Positions 22,868-33,360 of a DNA stretch of 64,000 nt are shown piece by piece. This DNA comes from Thereva unica (lineage: Eukaryota > Arthropoda > Insecta > Diptera > Therevidae). The position numbers were made by a program, and so were the translations under genes. The notes beneath the pieces were generated by a model. The model saw only the letters and a program-made list of their open reading frames with translations. It was not told the origin of the DNA and did no database searches. Location: positions 178,326,516 to 178,390,515 of the forward strand of contig OX465281.1 in the NCBI GenBank assembly GCA_949987705.1, given 5' to 3'. Position 1 is the stretch's first letter. Every line of letters starts with the position of its first letter.

Positions 22868-23516
22868 CCCTTTCCAAGTTTGCCAGTCCCTTGCAGTATG
22901 TCTCCAGTTCCGGATGAACATTGCATTTACGTCAACTCTAAAAGGGTCTTTACATCATCTTCTGGTCTATTTCGCAAAATTTCTGTTACCATCACCGGTT
23001 TTGGTATATGGTTGTGCTCCTTCCTGATTAACTAATTGTTCGGATAGTCCCAGTCTGGTAATTTTTATAAAGTTTGAGAGTTCGGGATAGTTAAAAGTCT
23101 GCTTCCCCATTTTTTAAGTTACTTTAGGGGCAACCAATATAGTGAACACGGGCCAAGATGGGCCTATTGTGTATGTATCTGCATAACGGAAAACACCGCC
23201 ATTCTTCCAGACGAACGTAATAAGGTCTTTAGTTTAAGAAGAGCGGACTTGAGCTCTCTAGGTTTAACCTAACGCAGGTCTCCATGGTATGTTCTTCAGT
23301 CTCGAAAATAGAGGACCACCTAACCATTGCAATTGGAGTGCTGTGACACCAGCCCCTCTGCCATGTTCCATCTCTTTGACCTGTCGGTAAACCAATGGAG
23401 TCATTCCATACTCTCTCGTTGGGCCTATTATGCACCTGAGAAGTTTTCTCTGAAACCGGTTGACTCATTCCTGTATGTGCTGGGTCATAGTCCAAGTATC
23501 GCAGTACTTAATTGAT
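22868..23516 (-). mobile_element. Decayed L-D LINE fragment (C-terminus)
   Basis: The 22875-22915 segment (CAGTATGTCTCCAGTTCCGG) matches L-D near 49049. 23330-23500 on the minus strand matches the L-D region around MTQDIEERVNRFERKILRCI and GPIREDGIW, with substitutions. The middle (about 23080-23330) does not align well and may hold a further insertion. Confidence 0.7.
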
Positions 23517-23799
23517 GTTGATTTTAATTTATTAATATTATAAAAATTAAAATATGTTTACTTAAACACTTTCTTTCTTTTTATTTTCAGGTAAAGAAAA
23601 TAATCATTGAATATTTTGCAGTTCGACGTAAGTAATAAAACGAAATGTAATCCGAAGTTAAGATATTATAATAAAATGAATACAAATTATTGTATGAAAT
23701 TTTAACTTAAAATTACTGTTATTGTAGGACGAATGATACAATAATTCTTATGGTGAAGGTCTTAATTTAGATGGTCTAGTTATTCACGACGCAGTTTAT

Positions 23800-24745
23800 A
23801 TTTTACTTCTGCGTTGCAAATGGGGCGCTCCGCCCTTCCTATCTTCCATAAATGATAATTTAGAGTACAGTGTTCAGTAATCAAGCCAGCAAGTCTCCTG
23901 ACATCATTTCTACTGCGCCCTAACAATTCACTTGAGGAACAGGAAGGAATCGATTCGAGTCGGCCAGTCCGGGCGCGGACCTCCAGTGTTCAGTATGTTT
24001 CATCAAAGTCCGATCGGCTGGGGCCCTTTGCAGCAAGCTGGTGGGCTCTGGACCGATGAATGCAATATCAGAGCCCTGTTTAGCCATTGCATTGGCGTTT
24101 TCATTGCATTATCCGCTTATCTGGTAGGCCCTTCTTAAGTTCCCATGAGTGCACGCCAGTATACTGTACACCCCTACTCCAAGTTTAGCTCGTCTTGTTT
24201 GTGCACGGAAGGTTACTCAAATTTTGAGTCTTGAGATGCATGCAGTCCAATAGGGGCATGCACTCTGGGTAAGATCCGGGCCCTGGTAGCCATTCGGTTT
24301 CAGCCAGACATCTCCACCTCAAAGGAAAGTCTCCAGCGGTGCCGTCGGAGAAGTGCGGATGGCCCTGGTTATTTTATTGAAAGGCTGGTCATTCTTTGAA
24401 TTTTGCTTAAATAGTTATGAAACTTTTAAGCGTCGTTCTGTGCCACTAAACTAAAGCTCCGTAAATTATCAGGGGCCTAATGATGGGAGTGTATATCGAG
24501 TACGTTTGTTTCGGTTGTAGGCTCCATCTGGAACCACAAGCTCTGCGCTAAGCCCGCAGGGAACTGCGCGTCCTGCTCATCATAGTGTCCATGTGCTGGT
24601 TCCAGTTGAGCTTAGCATGAAGCCTCATTCCTAAATATTTGGTGCCAAAAGTCCCGGTAGTCCTTATTTATGATGCTTTTGTCGGGATTGGCATTTAGTC
24701 CTACGCATACCAGCTAGAGACCAGAGCAAGTGGCTGCTGCAAACG
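23800..24745 (-). mobile_element. L-E LINE: RT thumb plus RNase-H-type C-terminus
   Basis: From the high-coordinate side, the minus strand encodes KYLGMRLHAKLNWNQHMD (RT thumb) and IYGALVWHR. A degraded middle follows, then a segment resembling the end of an RNase H domain followed by LLQRAP-like text, then HTEHWRSAPGL and TEHCTLNYHLWKIGRAERP. This order (RT, RNase H, then the tGHC-LNyHLw block) is that of I-, LOA- and R1-related LINEs. Several frameshifts and stops; not functional. Confidence 0.7.
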
Positions 24746-24799
24746 TCTTGACATGTTACCTTCCGTTTCACTCAATATCAGACTACGAATTCTCACACC

Positions 24800-25055
24800 T
24801 TGCCTGCAGGCTTCCTTTTCGCCCCCCCCCCACTACTGTTTAGAAATGCGCTTATAAATAGAACAACTCGATTGTAGAATAAACTGTGGTAGCCAATATT
24901 TCCGAAGTCGTCGAAGAGTTCCAAAGGTCGCAGGTTCATCGACACCTACTCGATCACACCCAGACCTCCCTTACCTGTCAAACTCTCTTATAACCTTCAA
25001 ACTAAGCTTGCTACTAAACTGCACCATGACCTAACGATAGGGATTTTTTAACATA
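24800..25055 (+). mobile_element. L-A LINE 3' fragment
   Basis: Matches L-A from the GATCTAGAAATTCGTTTATA region (here GTTTAGAAATGCGCTTATAA) to CACCATGACCTAA near 33045. The extreme 3' end is missing. Directly followed by a second L-A fragment. Confidence 0.7.
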
Positions 25056-25634
25056 AGCAAGTTTCTCCTTCAGCCAGCACCCGGGCTACAATCTACAATG
25101 TCTACATTAGACTCCGCCCCGAATACCATTTGTTTCTATGACCTGGATTCGTTTCGCCTTAACGGGGTTCTAAGAGTCGGAATTTTGTACTATCCAACTT
25201 ATCGTAGATGGCACATTTTAATCCTCTATAGACTAATTCAGCCACGGTAGAAATATAGCAGCCTTGACTAACTTTTATTGCCATTGCCACGACCTTTCTG
25301 TCCACACGGTAACATTTTTCTCGCCACGCTGAACTATACCACTGATCTCACTTTCATACACCGCGGTATTCCTTTCGCGCACATTGTGATCTAAAAGTTA
25401 TATTTTCAATAGAACAACTCACTAATCTTTCCTAGTCAGTGTTCCCGAACTCATATAACAAACCAGAGTTTAAAGGTAAGGTTCATGGAGCATTCCCCGG
25501 TCCCATACTCTGTACTATATTTTATTTTCTTCTACTCAAGCCTATTACGGGACATTATACACCATGACCTGAATGACATAACAGACTGGGAGTAAAAAGT
25601 GTGATTTCTGAGCTTGAAGTTCCACATAAAAAAA
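25056..25634 (+). mobile_element. L-A LINE 3' fragment with poly(A)
   Basis: Begins at the L-A position CAAATTTCCCCTTCAGCC (near 32503; here GCAAGTTTCTCCTTCAGCC). It continues through the C-terminal coding region (TGTTCCCGAACTCATATAAC) and ends GAGCTTGAAGTTCCACAT plus poly(A). The start lies far upstream of where the preceding fragment stops, so it is an independent insertion. Confidence 0.75.
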
Positions 25635-28400
25635 GCTGGTGACCAAATAGTAAGGAATTCGACCATTATTCCATTTCGTTATTACATTTCGACCGTTATT
25701 CCATCATTGTTTGCGGGTGTTTTTCCTTGTTTGGTCTTGTTGATAATATAACGTTTAGAAGAGACATTTTAAAGGAGTACGACGATGTATATTAGAAAAT
25801 GTATGCTGAAGTAATACTTTCTGTTAAATGGAAGTTCCAGCACGTCACCAACCCAAATATCCTTAAACAAACTCGAGGTGGCGATTTCAATGGCGTCCTC
25901 GTTAAGGACGGCATCAATTCAGGTGAACACTTGTGAGAAGGCTTAAAAGAAATCATAGAAGCAAGAAAATTCACAAAAGACCAATAAATCGAGGCTGTGA
26001 TATATAGTACTATGGTCAGCTAAACCTGTGGAGAAATGCAGGAAGTTTATTACGACAATGTTGAATCACCTACAACAAGGTGGCGAAGCAGAATTCTCGA
26101 AGTTATCTTGTAGTCCTTTAAAAGGTAGCGTCAGTTAGCTAACCCGTTACTTCTCTCAATTCCTATTAATTCGGGTAAAAAACTAATCTAAAAGAAATGT
26201 CCTGCATCTAAGGATTCTTTAAGAAAAAGTAGGTTTCTCGGTAAGGTAGAAGTGTTTCTATAACCAAATTTACATTTACAAATTCACATAAATAATTGCG
26301 TAGATAACGCGTAAAAAAGAGCGTTTGGTACAAACCACATATTTTCACAAGGCTCAGCTTATTACAAAAATACTTCTATGAATTGAAAAACGAATTTTTG
26401 TTTCGTAAGACATATAACCTTCCAAAAACACCTGGAATTTTGCTTGTGAATTTTTATGAATTGATTTCTTATTGTCATGTAAATCGAACGGCATTAAAAT
26501 GTCACTTGATCTATGTTCGAATAGAATTTGAAAGTTACTAAAAATAAGAAAAACTACAACAAAAACAACAACAACGAGCTCCCAATTAACATAATCATCT
26601 TCAACTATATAAAATGGTATGTGTGTCAAAATTAATTAAGCTCCTTCGGATATATTCTCACACAATCGAAAGCGCGTCTAGCTATGTAAATATTTCCGAT
26701 TCGATGGTGATTCGATAGTTGTACACCAGTCGACCTATAAAGGTATTTTTTTTATTGTATAAAAAAAAATATTGAAGAAAATTAAGCCAAAACCCAAGAC
26801 ACACAAACACAACTCCAGGCAAGAAACGTGTTCTTGCGTTTTACCTACTTATGGAATGGTACAAAAATGGTCGAGAAACATTCGGTTCACACTTCCTGAA
26901 GCCTCCTTCTGCGCACGATGGTGTCTACCTGTTGAACCTGTGCTGTCTTGTCTTGTGCCCGCCAAATGGCGCTGGCGCTTTAAAAACAAAACCACGAGTT
27001 CACAGCTCTTAAAGTCGATCGCAAATTCCACAGTATGTGGGACAAGCATCTTTTCACCTTCGTGATTCCCTCTAGAATCTCGAAGAGTTACCTGGTTGGT
27101 TGGTCTCGAATTGATTAGAGGCTTAGAGAGTCCCAATTTGACCAATTTTTTGTCTATTGGCTTGAAGGGAAATAAAAAATAAAAGTTGGCAATTAGTACG
27201 CAACTATTAAGTGAAAGTTATCGGATCACGTCCTCAATTTAGATTCTAATTAACTTAGTGTTCTAGTACAAACGGTGGCTAGTTGAGGCTAAGCTATAAT
27301 TAGATATATACAAGCGGAAAACAAGCGGAGATCTATTAGCAGCATCTGCTGCAGAACGTATGCCCGTCGACTGACTCGGATATCGTCGCTGTACTACTTG
27401 GAAAGTTGCGCTTCCTCCTCTGATTTTGTTTTCTTTCTTGCTTAGTCACAAAAGCAGATGAAAATAAATCTTATTTTTCATGGTTTCGTTTTTTATGATT
27501 CTATCACGAAGATTTATCTGCGATTGAACAATTACGATCGGGAGCGTTAATATCCGTAACATTACTGAAACACCTGTTCATATTGACCTGCTCGGCTTTA
27601 CTACATTTAATGCTTCGTGTAAAATAATGTGGAATTTCAAGCCTCTAAAAAAATAATACATTTGGGGTTCTAGAAATATAAATAATTGAAATTCCTGCTT
27701 CTTGAGGCTAAGCTTTTGTAATTTAGATGAATTGTGGGTGGAACTCCACAAGAGATTTTTAGTACAAATAGGGGAGAATAATTTAAAAATAAATTTGGTT
27801 CACCTGTGGCCTGAAAAATTATGTTAAATAAATTAAGAGTACATAAAGGAAGCCCCAAGACAAGACGACGAGATAAGCCTTTTTGATAATCTTTTTGTGT
27901 ACTCAGTTCTTTTTTTACACAATTAAGCATATTTGATTTTATGATTAAAAAATTTATATACATACACAACCAAACAAATTGATTTGAATCAACCTTTTTC
28001 AGCAATGGTAGATTCAGTAAAAATTGCGTTGCGTTGAGTCTTTTTAAAACATCCTGTTTCAGTATCTAAACCTTATTTTTTTTAAGTAAATTTAAGTAAA
28101 TTTTTAAAAGGTGAAAGGTCTTGAAATATTTGATTTGAAAGCCCTTGGATATTTGATTATGTTCTTAGTATTTGGAGCTTTTCAGATGAGTTTTTTTAAA
28201 GAGAATTCTTTTGTGAAATACAGATTCTGAATGAAATTTAATAAAGTATGTATTAAAATATTGATTTTTAGAGTTGGTTCCTAACTATTCTGCGTCATTT
28301 AAATAAGCAGCGATGCACAATGGTATAATTTTTGATTTGGTTATGTAGATTCCTTACTTTTAATAATGAAATTGTTGAACATATTTTAGAAGTACTTGTC
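25635..28400. other. Unassigned DNA; opposed ORFs at 26.8-27.1 kb
   Basis: 25657-25705 holds a short direct repeat (TTCGACCATTATTCCAT and TTCGACCGTTATTCCAT). 26772-27065 (plus, 97 codons) and 26849-27145 (minus, 98 codons) overlap in a less AT-rich island, but neither has a motif I recognise. The rest is AT-rich and featureless. Confidence 0.3.
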
Positions 28401-28473
28401 GGCCTTGGTAGTCTAGCGGTTGAAGCGCTCGATTGCCATCCTAGAGTTTCGGGGTTCGATTCCACTTCACGAC
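28401..28473 (+). mobile_element. tRNA-like SINE head, solitary
   Basis: GGCCTTGGTAGTCTAGCGGT followed 40 bp later by a perfect B-box GGTTCGATTCC (28453-28463). It is about 70% similar to the SINE head at 4740. The acceptor arm does not pair properly (ends TTCACGAC). The pyrimidine-rich sequence after it resembles the SINE body only loosely. Most likely a SINE remnant. Confidence 0.55.
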
Positions 28474-28654
28474 ATAGTCATTCTATTTCTCCCATTTATA
28501 TTAATTTTCTTTTTCTTGTGTTCTCTTTTGATACGCTTTTTATTAGATTCATCTGTATGTAGTTTATAAACAAATTTTGCAACTTGATTTTGGCCCACTT
28601 CAAATTTTGCACATATGCACATATATTTCGTGTGACAATGCAATGTGACCAATT

Positions 28655-29222
28655 TGTAAAAAAGTCAAAATAGCGACCGCATTTTGCAATTGTGCTCTTC
28701 GACGCCCGACATGGGTATCAAATGAAAAGGTTTGACAAGTACAAAACAATTAGCTATGTAGCGTTATTAAAAATACATAATAGAGGACATCATAAAATGG
28801 CGGACTACTATTTTGTTTACAACCCACTCAATATGGGTATCATATGAAAGGATATGATAAGTAGAATACTATTAGCTCTGTAGCGTCATCCCAAAAAATG
28901 TCGGACCACATAAAATGGCGGATTACTCTTTTCTTTACAACCCACTCGATATGGGTATCACATGAAAGGACGTGTCACTAGAATACTATTAGCTGTGTGG
29001 CGTCATTCCAAATTCAAAATGGCGGCCAACATAAAATGGCGCTTTACACTTTTCTTTACAATCTGCTCGTTATGGGTATCAAATAAAAGGGTGCGCCAAT
29101 TAGAACGCTATTAGCTGGGTGGCGTTATTCTATATTCAAAATGGCGGCCAGCACAAAATAGCGGTTAATCTTTTTCTTTACAACGGCCTCGGTATGGTAT
29201 CAAATGGAAATGTATGACGAGT
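28655..29222. repeat. Minisatellite: ~5 units of ~120 bp with YY1-like motifs
   Basis: ATGGGTATCAAATGAAAGG-like unit starts occur at 28711, 28833, 28951, 29072 and about 29193, giving periods of 118-122 bp. Each unit also contains TATTAGCT..GT(A/G)GCGT and one or two AAAATGGCG motifs. AAAATGGCGGCC resembles the YY1/Pho consensus. Units have diverged by roughly 20-30%, so the array is old. Confidence 0.85.
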
Positions 29223-29944
29223 ATTTATTTATTATTAAACCAAAAGGATATTCATGAAATACATACATAAGCATGAAATACATACACAGATGTAATTGTT
29301 TTTACCTGTTTATGGAATTGGTTTTAAATACAAGAAATGTGTATAATTATAGAGCACCATTTTATATATTTAATATTTTGAATAACAAATTAAAGTAAAA
29401 TATGCAACGATAACAATTCATTTTATTAGTAATTTAAAGCTATCCACTTTATAATTTAAGTTTCATAGTATATTTATTATTTAAGCTTTTGAGTTTGGAA
29501 GAACGTTAAAATTATAAATTAACCTCTAAAACTATTTTTATAACTAACTGTTTTAAACCTTTGAGGTAAAGAAATACTCTTGTTCCTTGTAATGCTTTGG
29601 AGTCTGGGCTAGGCTGGCACGGTGTGTGGACGTGCGGGCGTGTGCTGCCGCCACCCACTTAAAGTATTGCGTACAAAAACGAACACGAAAACACAGAATA
29701 ACACCAAAGTTTGGATGAATCCAAGTTTTTTTTTATCGTGCCGGGACCAATTTTTAAAATCATTAAAACAAATTTAATTGATTGATTGATTGTGACGAAG
29801 TGCAGTAAAATTGAAGCAACTGAACTGCTGTGTTATTAGTGTATTGTGAAGGTGTCATCAACGCGACAGTGGATTAAACGCAGACAGACGGACAGTTAAT
29901 GTAAATTTCTTTCTTTCCCCTTTCCCACACCCGTCCAAGGCACT
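29223..29944. other. AT-rich DNA upstream of the L-A element
   Basis: No gene recognised. The true 5' end of the L-A insertion may lie anywhere from about 29730 to 29945; no target-site duplication was found to fix it. Confidence 0.4.
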
Positions 29945-29962
29945 GCCGGCGTCAGAGCCGGT

Positions 29963-30037
29963 GTCGGTCAGCTGACGGGATTCTCCTTGCTTTAGGAGGC
30001 ATAACACTCCAGCAAGGCGCATCCCGTTAACCCCGAC
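29963..30037 (+). promoter_or_regulatory. Conserved multi-stem hairpin in the L-A 5' region
   Basis: Nested pairs: GTCGG (29963-29967) with CCGAC (30033-30037); CGGGAT (29976-29981) with ATCCCG (30021-30026); CCTTGC (29985-29990) with GCAAGG (30012-30017); GGAG with CTCC, closing on loop GCATAACA. The start of the endonuclease frame (30039) is immediately downstream. Versions with different but still paired arms occur at 4933-5016 and 21994-22056, with weaker ones at 18170-18260 and 37700-37770. Function unknown; a role in translation, RNA stability or RT priming is possible. Confidence 0.75.
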
Positions 30038-30038
30038 G

Positions 30039-31655
30039 GTGATGACAATGGCACTCCCGGTTGCGACTAGGGCTTGCAACCTTGTGTATACAAAGTTGCG
30101 ATACAATAATTTTTGTATCGATTTTACCAACATCCGTGGGTTAAAATCGAATTTCTATTCTGTGTTGTGCCATCTAAACACATATTCTCCCCCAATCTTC
30201 GCACTAAGTGAAACCCAGATTTTACCTAACGATTGTTTAGATTGTTATCAGGTTTCCGGGTACACTTTAGTCCACAATCTCTCCCCACACAGGGGAATTG
30301 CCATTTATATTAGGAAAGACGTTGCCTTCCAGAAGGTGTACAGCAGTTCATCATCTGATTTTAACCATCTCGGTATTAAAATTTCACTTCGTAATCACGT
30401 CATATTCTTCTGTTTTCTATACAGGAGTCCTAATATTAGTAATGAAGCCTCCTTATTAGCATTCGACGCTATCTCCGAACGTATCTCCGAATTTTTATCC
30501 TCCCATCCGGAGTGCGAAATCATTGTTGCGGGTGATTTCAACGTTCACAACGTAAATTGGCTGAATTACTCGAATGGCACCAGTGTTTCTGGCAGGGATG
30601 CCGAGCTCTTTGCTGAGACCAATAACCTGCACCAAATAGTGAAACAGCGTACGCGTGTTCCTGACACTGCGGGACAAGGGGCACATCTCCTTGATCTTTT
30701 TCTTACCTCCCACCCAGCACGTTATTCCGTTGAGGTCGATTCGCCTATTGGCAACTCTGATCACTGTCTAGTCTGCGCTTACTTCTCCTATCCATCTCCA
30801 ACCCCAACAGCGCCAGCTCCTAGGAGAACTGTTTGGCATTATGGAAAAGCCAAATGGTGGGGGCTGATTCGCTTTTTCCGAGCTACTGATTGGGATTTGT
30901 GTTTTCAGAACCGCGATGTTAATTTTGCGGCTCTCTGTATTACCAAAATTATACTGGCCGGAATGCGTTTATTCATTCCCCATTCTTCCAAATCCATTAA
31001 GGCTAGGCAATATGGATGGTTCAATCGTGAGTGTATGAACGCAATCAAAACCAAAGAAGCCGCCTACAGACAGTACAAAAATTCTCCGACCGAAACATCT
31101 CGACGAGAGTACATCAGGTTGAGAAACTCTTGTAAATCCACCATCAAGAGAGTCAAAGCATTATTCGATGACAGACTGAGAGGTAAGCTCATAAACTCCA
31201 CTGCTGGCAGTAAAAACTTCTGGTCCTTGGTAACCTTCATCAGGAAGAATTTCACTTCACATTCAACGCCTCCATTCTTTTATAACAAACAGGTGATAAC
31301 AGAAAGCAAACCCAAGGCCGATCTACTTGCACTTCTGTTCGCCGAGAATTCTTCCTTACCCGATGCTGTCATGCAACCCCCCACCATCGAGTGTTCCGCT
31401 CACTCAATGGATAGAGTTTTCTTCAGGACGCGTGAAGTATATAAGTGTCTCAAAGAGCTGGACTCCAACAAAGCCACTGGCCCCGACAAAATTCTCCCTA
31501 TAGTTCTTAAAAAATGTGCCTCACCTTTGGCTAAACCTCTGCGCAAACTTTTTGCACTTTCATACTTCTCCGGAGTTTATCCTGACTCCTGGAAACTGGC
31601 TCATGTTCAGCCCATACCGAAAAAAGGTGGTAATATTCTGTTATCAAAAAGCTAG
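30039..31655 (+). CDS. L-A ORF2 part 1: apurinic-type endonuclease and RT N-terminus
   Basis: 538 codons. Residues ~25-240 form an exonuclease/endonuclease/phosphatase (APE-type) domain, the enzyme that nicks target DNA to prime reverse transcription. Visible motifs: NIRGLKSN, ALSETQ (catalytic Glu), RGIAIYIRKD, VAGDFNVHNVNW (catalytic Asp/Asn) and GNSDHCLV (catalytic Asp-His). Residues ~465-530 begin the RT (LDSNKATGPDKILPIVLKK, WKLAHVQPIPKKG). The frame then runs into a stop. The next RT segment, DPTNYRPIAITS, is in another frame, so the enzyme is broken by a frameshift near 31620-31655. The start is the first ATG after the hairpin; an in-frame upstream extension cannot be excluded. Confidence 0.85.
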   Translation: MMTMALPVATRACNLVYTKLRYNNFCIDFTNIRGLKSNFYSVLCHLNTYSPPIFALSETQILPNDCLDCYQVSGYTLVHNLSPHRGIAIYIRKDVAFQKVYSSSSSDFNHLGIKISLRNHVIFFCFLYRSPNISNEASLLAFDAISERISEFLSSHPECEIIVAGDFNVHNVNWLNYSNGTSVSGRDAELFAETNNLHQIVKQRTRVPDTAGQGAHLLDLFLTSHPARYSVEVDSPIGNSDHCLVCAYFSYPSPTPTAPAPRRTVWHYGKAKWWGLIRFFRATDWDLCFQNRDVNFAALCITKIILAGMRLFIPHSSKSIKARQYGWFNRECMNAIKTKEAAYRQYKNSPTETSRREYIRLRNSCKSTIKRVKALFDDRLRGKLINSTAGSKNFWSLVTFIRKNFTSHSTPPFFYNKQVITESKPKADLLALLFAENSSLPDAVMQPPTIECSAHSMDRVFFRTREVYKCLKELDSNKATGPDKILPIVLKKCASPLAKPLRKLFALSYFSGVYPDSWKLAHVQPIPKKGGNILLSKS

Positions 31656-32739
31656 TGACCCTACTAACTACCGCCCAATAGCAATTACTTCTATTCTCTC
31701 CAAAGTTATGGAGACAATAATAAAAAGGAAGCTTATGGAATATCTTGAATACAACCAAATATTGAACGACAAACAATACGGCTTTAGATCGAAAAGATCT
31801 ACTGGCGACCTCCTCGTTTGCCTAACGGAGCACCTCACCCGAAGTATACACCGATTTGGTGAATCTGGTCTGGTTGCTCTGGATATCTCCAAGGCTTTTG
31901 ACAGAGTATGGCATCCCGCTCTGTTGGCTAAACTCCAAGCTATTGGTATTGACTCTGTTCTGAAGAACTGGATTGAGAGCTTCCTTTCAGGCCGTTCAAT
32001 CAAGGTAGTATTGGATGGCGTCGAATCCGACCCCCACCACATCTCCGCAGGTGTTCCCCAGGGCTCAATTCTATCACCAGCTCTCTTCCTAGTTTTTATA
32101 AATGACCTGCTCTCAGTCCCCTCCAACTCACTCCACAGCTTTGCTGATGACGGTACTCTACGTTACTCCTATGGTTTTGATAATGTAACACAAGCGCGTG
32201 CCAGACCTTGTCTACATCATCGCCAACTGTTGTCCAATTCAATCAACAGGGACATCGAACGAATTCTTGATTGGGGTCACAAGAACCGTGTCGAATTTAA
32301 TGCATCAAAAACCAAGTACTGTCTCATTTCCAATAAAATTTGCACCGAACCGCTTTCTATTTCAGTGGACAACAAGACCGTAACGGCAGAACCCTCTCTA
32401 AACATCCTAGGCGTAACATTAGCTGAAGATCTGCGCTGGAATAACCACATATTCCAAAGTGCTAAACAAGCATCCCAGTGTCTAGGATTCCTCAAAAGGT
32501 GCAAATTTCCCCTTCAGCCGTCTGCCAGGGCTATAATTTACAAGTCCTACATTCGTCCCCGTCTTGAATGCAACTCGTATATCTGGGCCGGGGCCCCAAG
32601 AACCATCTTAGCTTGGCAGGACAAGGTGCAAAACCGCGCTCTCAAACTTATTGGTGACAGCGCCATTTGCTCTTCAATTGACTCATTAAGCCACCGTAGG
32701 AATGTAGCAGCTTGCAAAATATTATCGCTTTTTTCATAA
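31516..32739 (+). CDS. L-A ORF2 part 2: reverse transcriptase
   Basis: The biological segment starts near 31656 (DPTNYRPIAITSILSKV); the upstream ATG part of this frame is an overlap artefact. RT motifs in order: QYGFRSKRSTGDLL, VALDISKAFDRVWH (motif A, first catalytic Asp), GVPQGSILSPALF (motif B), SFADDGTLRYS (motif C, the FADD pair), then thumb LNILGVTLAEDLRWNNH and the CR1/Jockey-style end SYIWAGAP. All three catalytic aspartates are present. It stops at 32739 because of a one-base slip in a T run; coding continues in another frame to about 33055. Confidence 0.85.
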   Translation: MPHLWLNLCANFLHFHTSPEFILTPGNWLMFSPYRKKVVIFCYQKASDPTNYRPIAITSILSKVMETIIKRKLMEYLEYNQILNDKQYGFRSKRSTGDLLVCLTEHLTRSIHRFGESGLVALDISKAFDRVWHPALLAKLQAIGIDSVLKNWIESFLSGRSIKVVLDGVESDPHHISAGVPQGSILSPALFLVFINDLLSVPSNSLHSFADDGTLRYSYGFDNVTQARARPCLHHRQLLSNSINRDIERILDWGHKNRVEFNASKTKYCLISNKICTEPLSISVDNKTVTAEPSLNILGVTLAEDLRWNNHIFQSAKQASQCLGFLKRCKFPLQPSARAIIYKSYIRPRLECNSYIWAGAPRTILAWQDKVQNRALKLIGDSAICSSIDSLSHRRNVAACKILSLFS

Positions 32740-33055
32740 TGATTGCTCCACTGAAATAAGTAACCTCATGCCTCCACGGCAACATTTTTCCCGCAACACA
32801 AGACTTGCCCGCTCGGCTCACCCCCACAGTTTACAGCCCTTATCTTCGCGCACACTCCGATCTAGAAATTCGTTTATAACAAGAACCACTCGTCTGTGGA
32901 ACAACCTTCCAAAGACAGTATTCCCGAACTCATACAACATCCAAGAGTTCAAACGCATGGTTCATCGCCACTTTCTGCAACTCCCCCTAACCTATTATGT
33001 CCTTCTCTCTATCTTTCGAGCTAAGCTTACTACTGGACATTGCACCATGACCTAA
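32740..33055 (+). pseudogene. L-A ORF2 C-terminus, out of frame
   Basis: Removing one T from the run at about 32730-32736 puts HNDCSTEISNLMPPRQHFSR and RTTRLWNNLPKTVFPNSYN in frame with the RT. The same peptide is in frame in the copy at 17624-18060. This block is typical of the C-terminus of CR1/Jockey-group ORF2. Its function is not established. Confidence 0.75.
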
Positions 33056-33159
33056 ACGACATGACGTACTAGTAGTACAAAGGGTGACACCTGAGCTTAG
33101 ACTATCACATAAAAAAAAAAAAAAAATTCTCTTTGAGCTATCAAATTTTTCTTTCAAAG

Positions 33160-33360
33160 AGTTGTATTTTAGAGATTCCAGGGCGAGAGCTGCTTAAAAG
33201 TTAAAGGGTTGTTACGAGTGTTGGATTTATTCTTATTTACTATTTTAAATATTTTTTTCTGTTGGCTTTGCAGATTTAAGCAATTTGAATACACCCCACC
33301 CCACGCAATGATCCCATAATTAATTATACTGTGGTAAAATGCATAATACAGCATCATTAT
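33160..33360 (-). mobile_element. RT C-terminal fragment of another LINE
   Basis: The minus-strand frame (62 codons) reads YYAFYHSIINYGIIAWGGVY, then LQSQQKKIFKIVN. This matches the thumb/C-terminal block of Jockey/CR1-type reverse transcriptases (yyalf-s-l-YGi--WGg, LQk-QKk-iRi). No catalytic part remains. Confidence 0.65.

Larger units (their letters stand above)
29945..33126 (+). mobile_element. L-A: near-complete Jockey/CR1-group LINE
   Basis: The order is a 5' segment with a structured hairpin (29963-30037), an APE-type endonuclease (from 30039), a reverse transcriptase (to 32739), a C-terminal region (to about 33055), a short 3' region ending CTATCACAT, and a 16-base poly(A) (33111-33126). 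There is no separate gag-like ORF1 upstream. Either this family lacks one or the 5' end is truncated. Two frameshifts break the ORF. At least seven other L-A fragments lie in the window (17624, 21960, 24800, 25056, 37440, 41400, 42585). Its 3' end is shared with the SINE family, making it the likely partner LINE. Confidence 0.85.

Noticed and set aside
28655..29222. CRISPR-like array
   Set aside because: Units are ~120 bp of diverged repeat without unique spacers, in a eukaryotic context; it is a minisatellite.
29963..30037. HDV-like or hammerhead ribozyme in the L-A 5' region
   Set aside because: The pairing is a simple nested hairpin. I do not see the double-pseudoknot of HDV-like ribozymes or the conserved hammerhead core; in vitro cleavage would be needed to reopen this.
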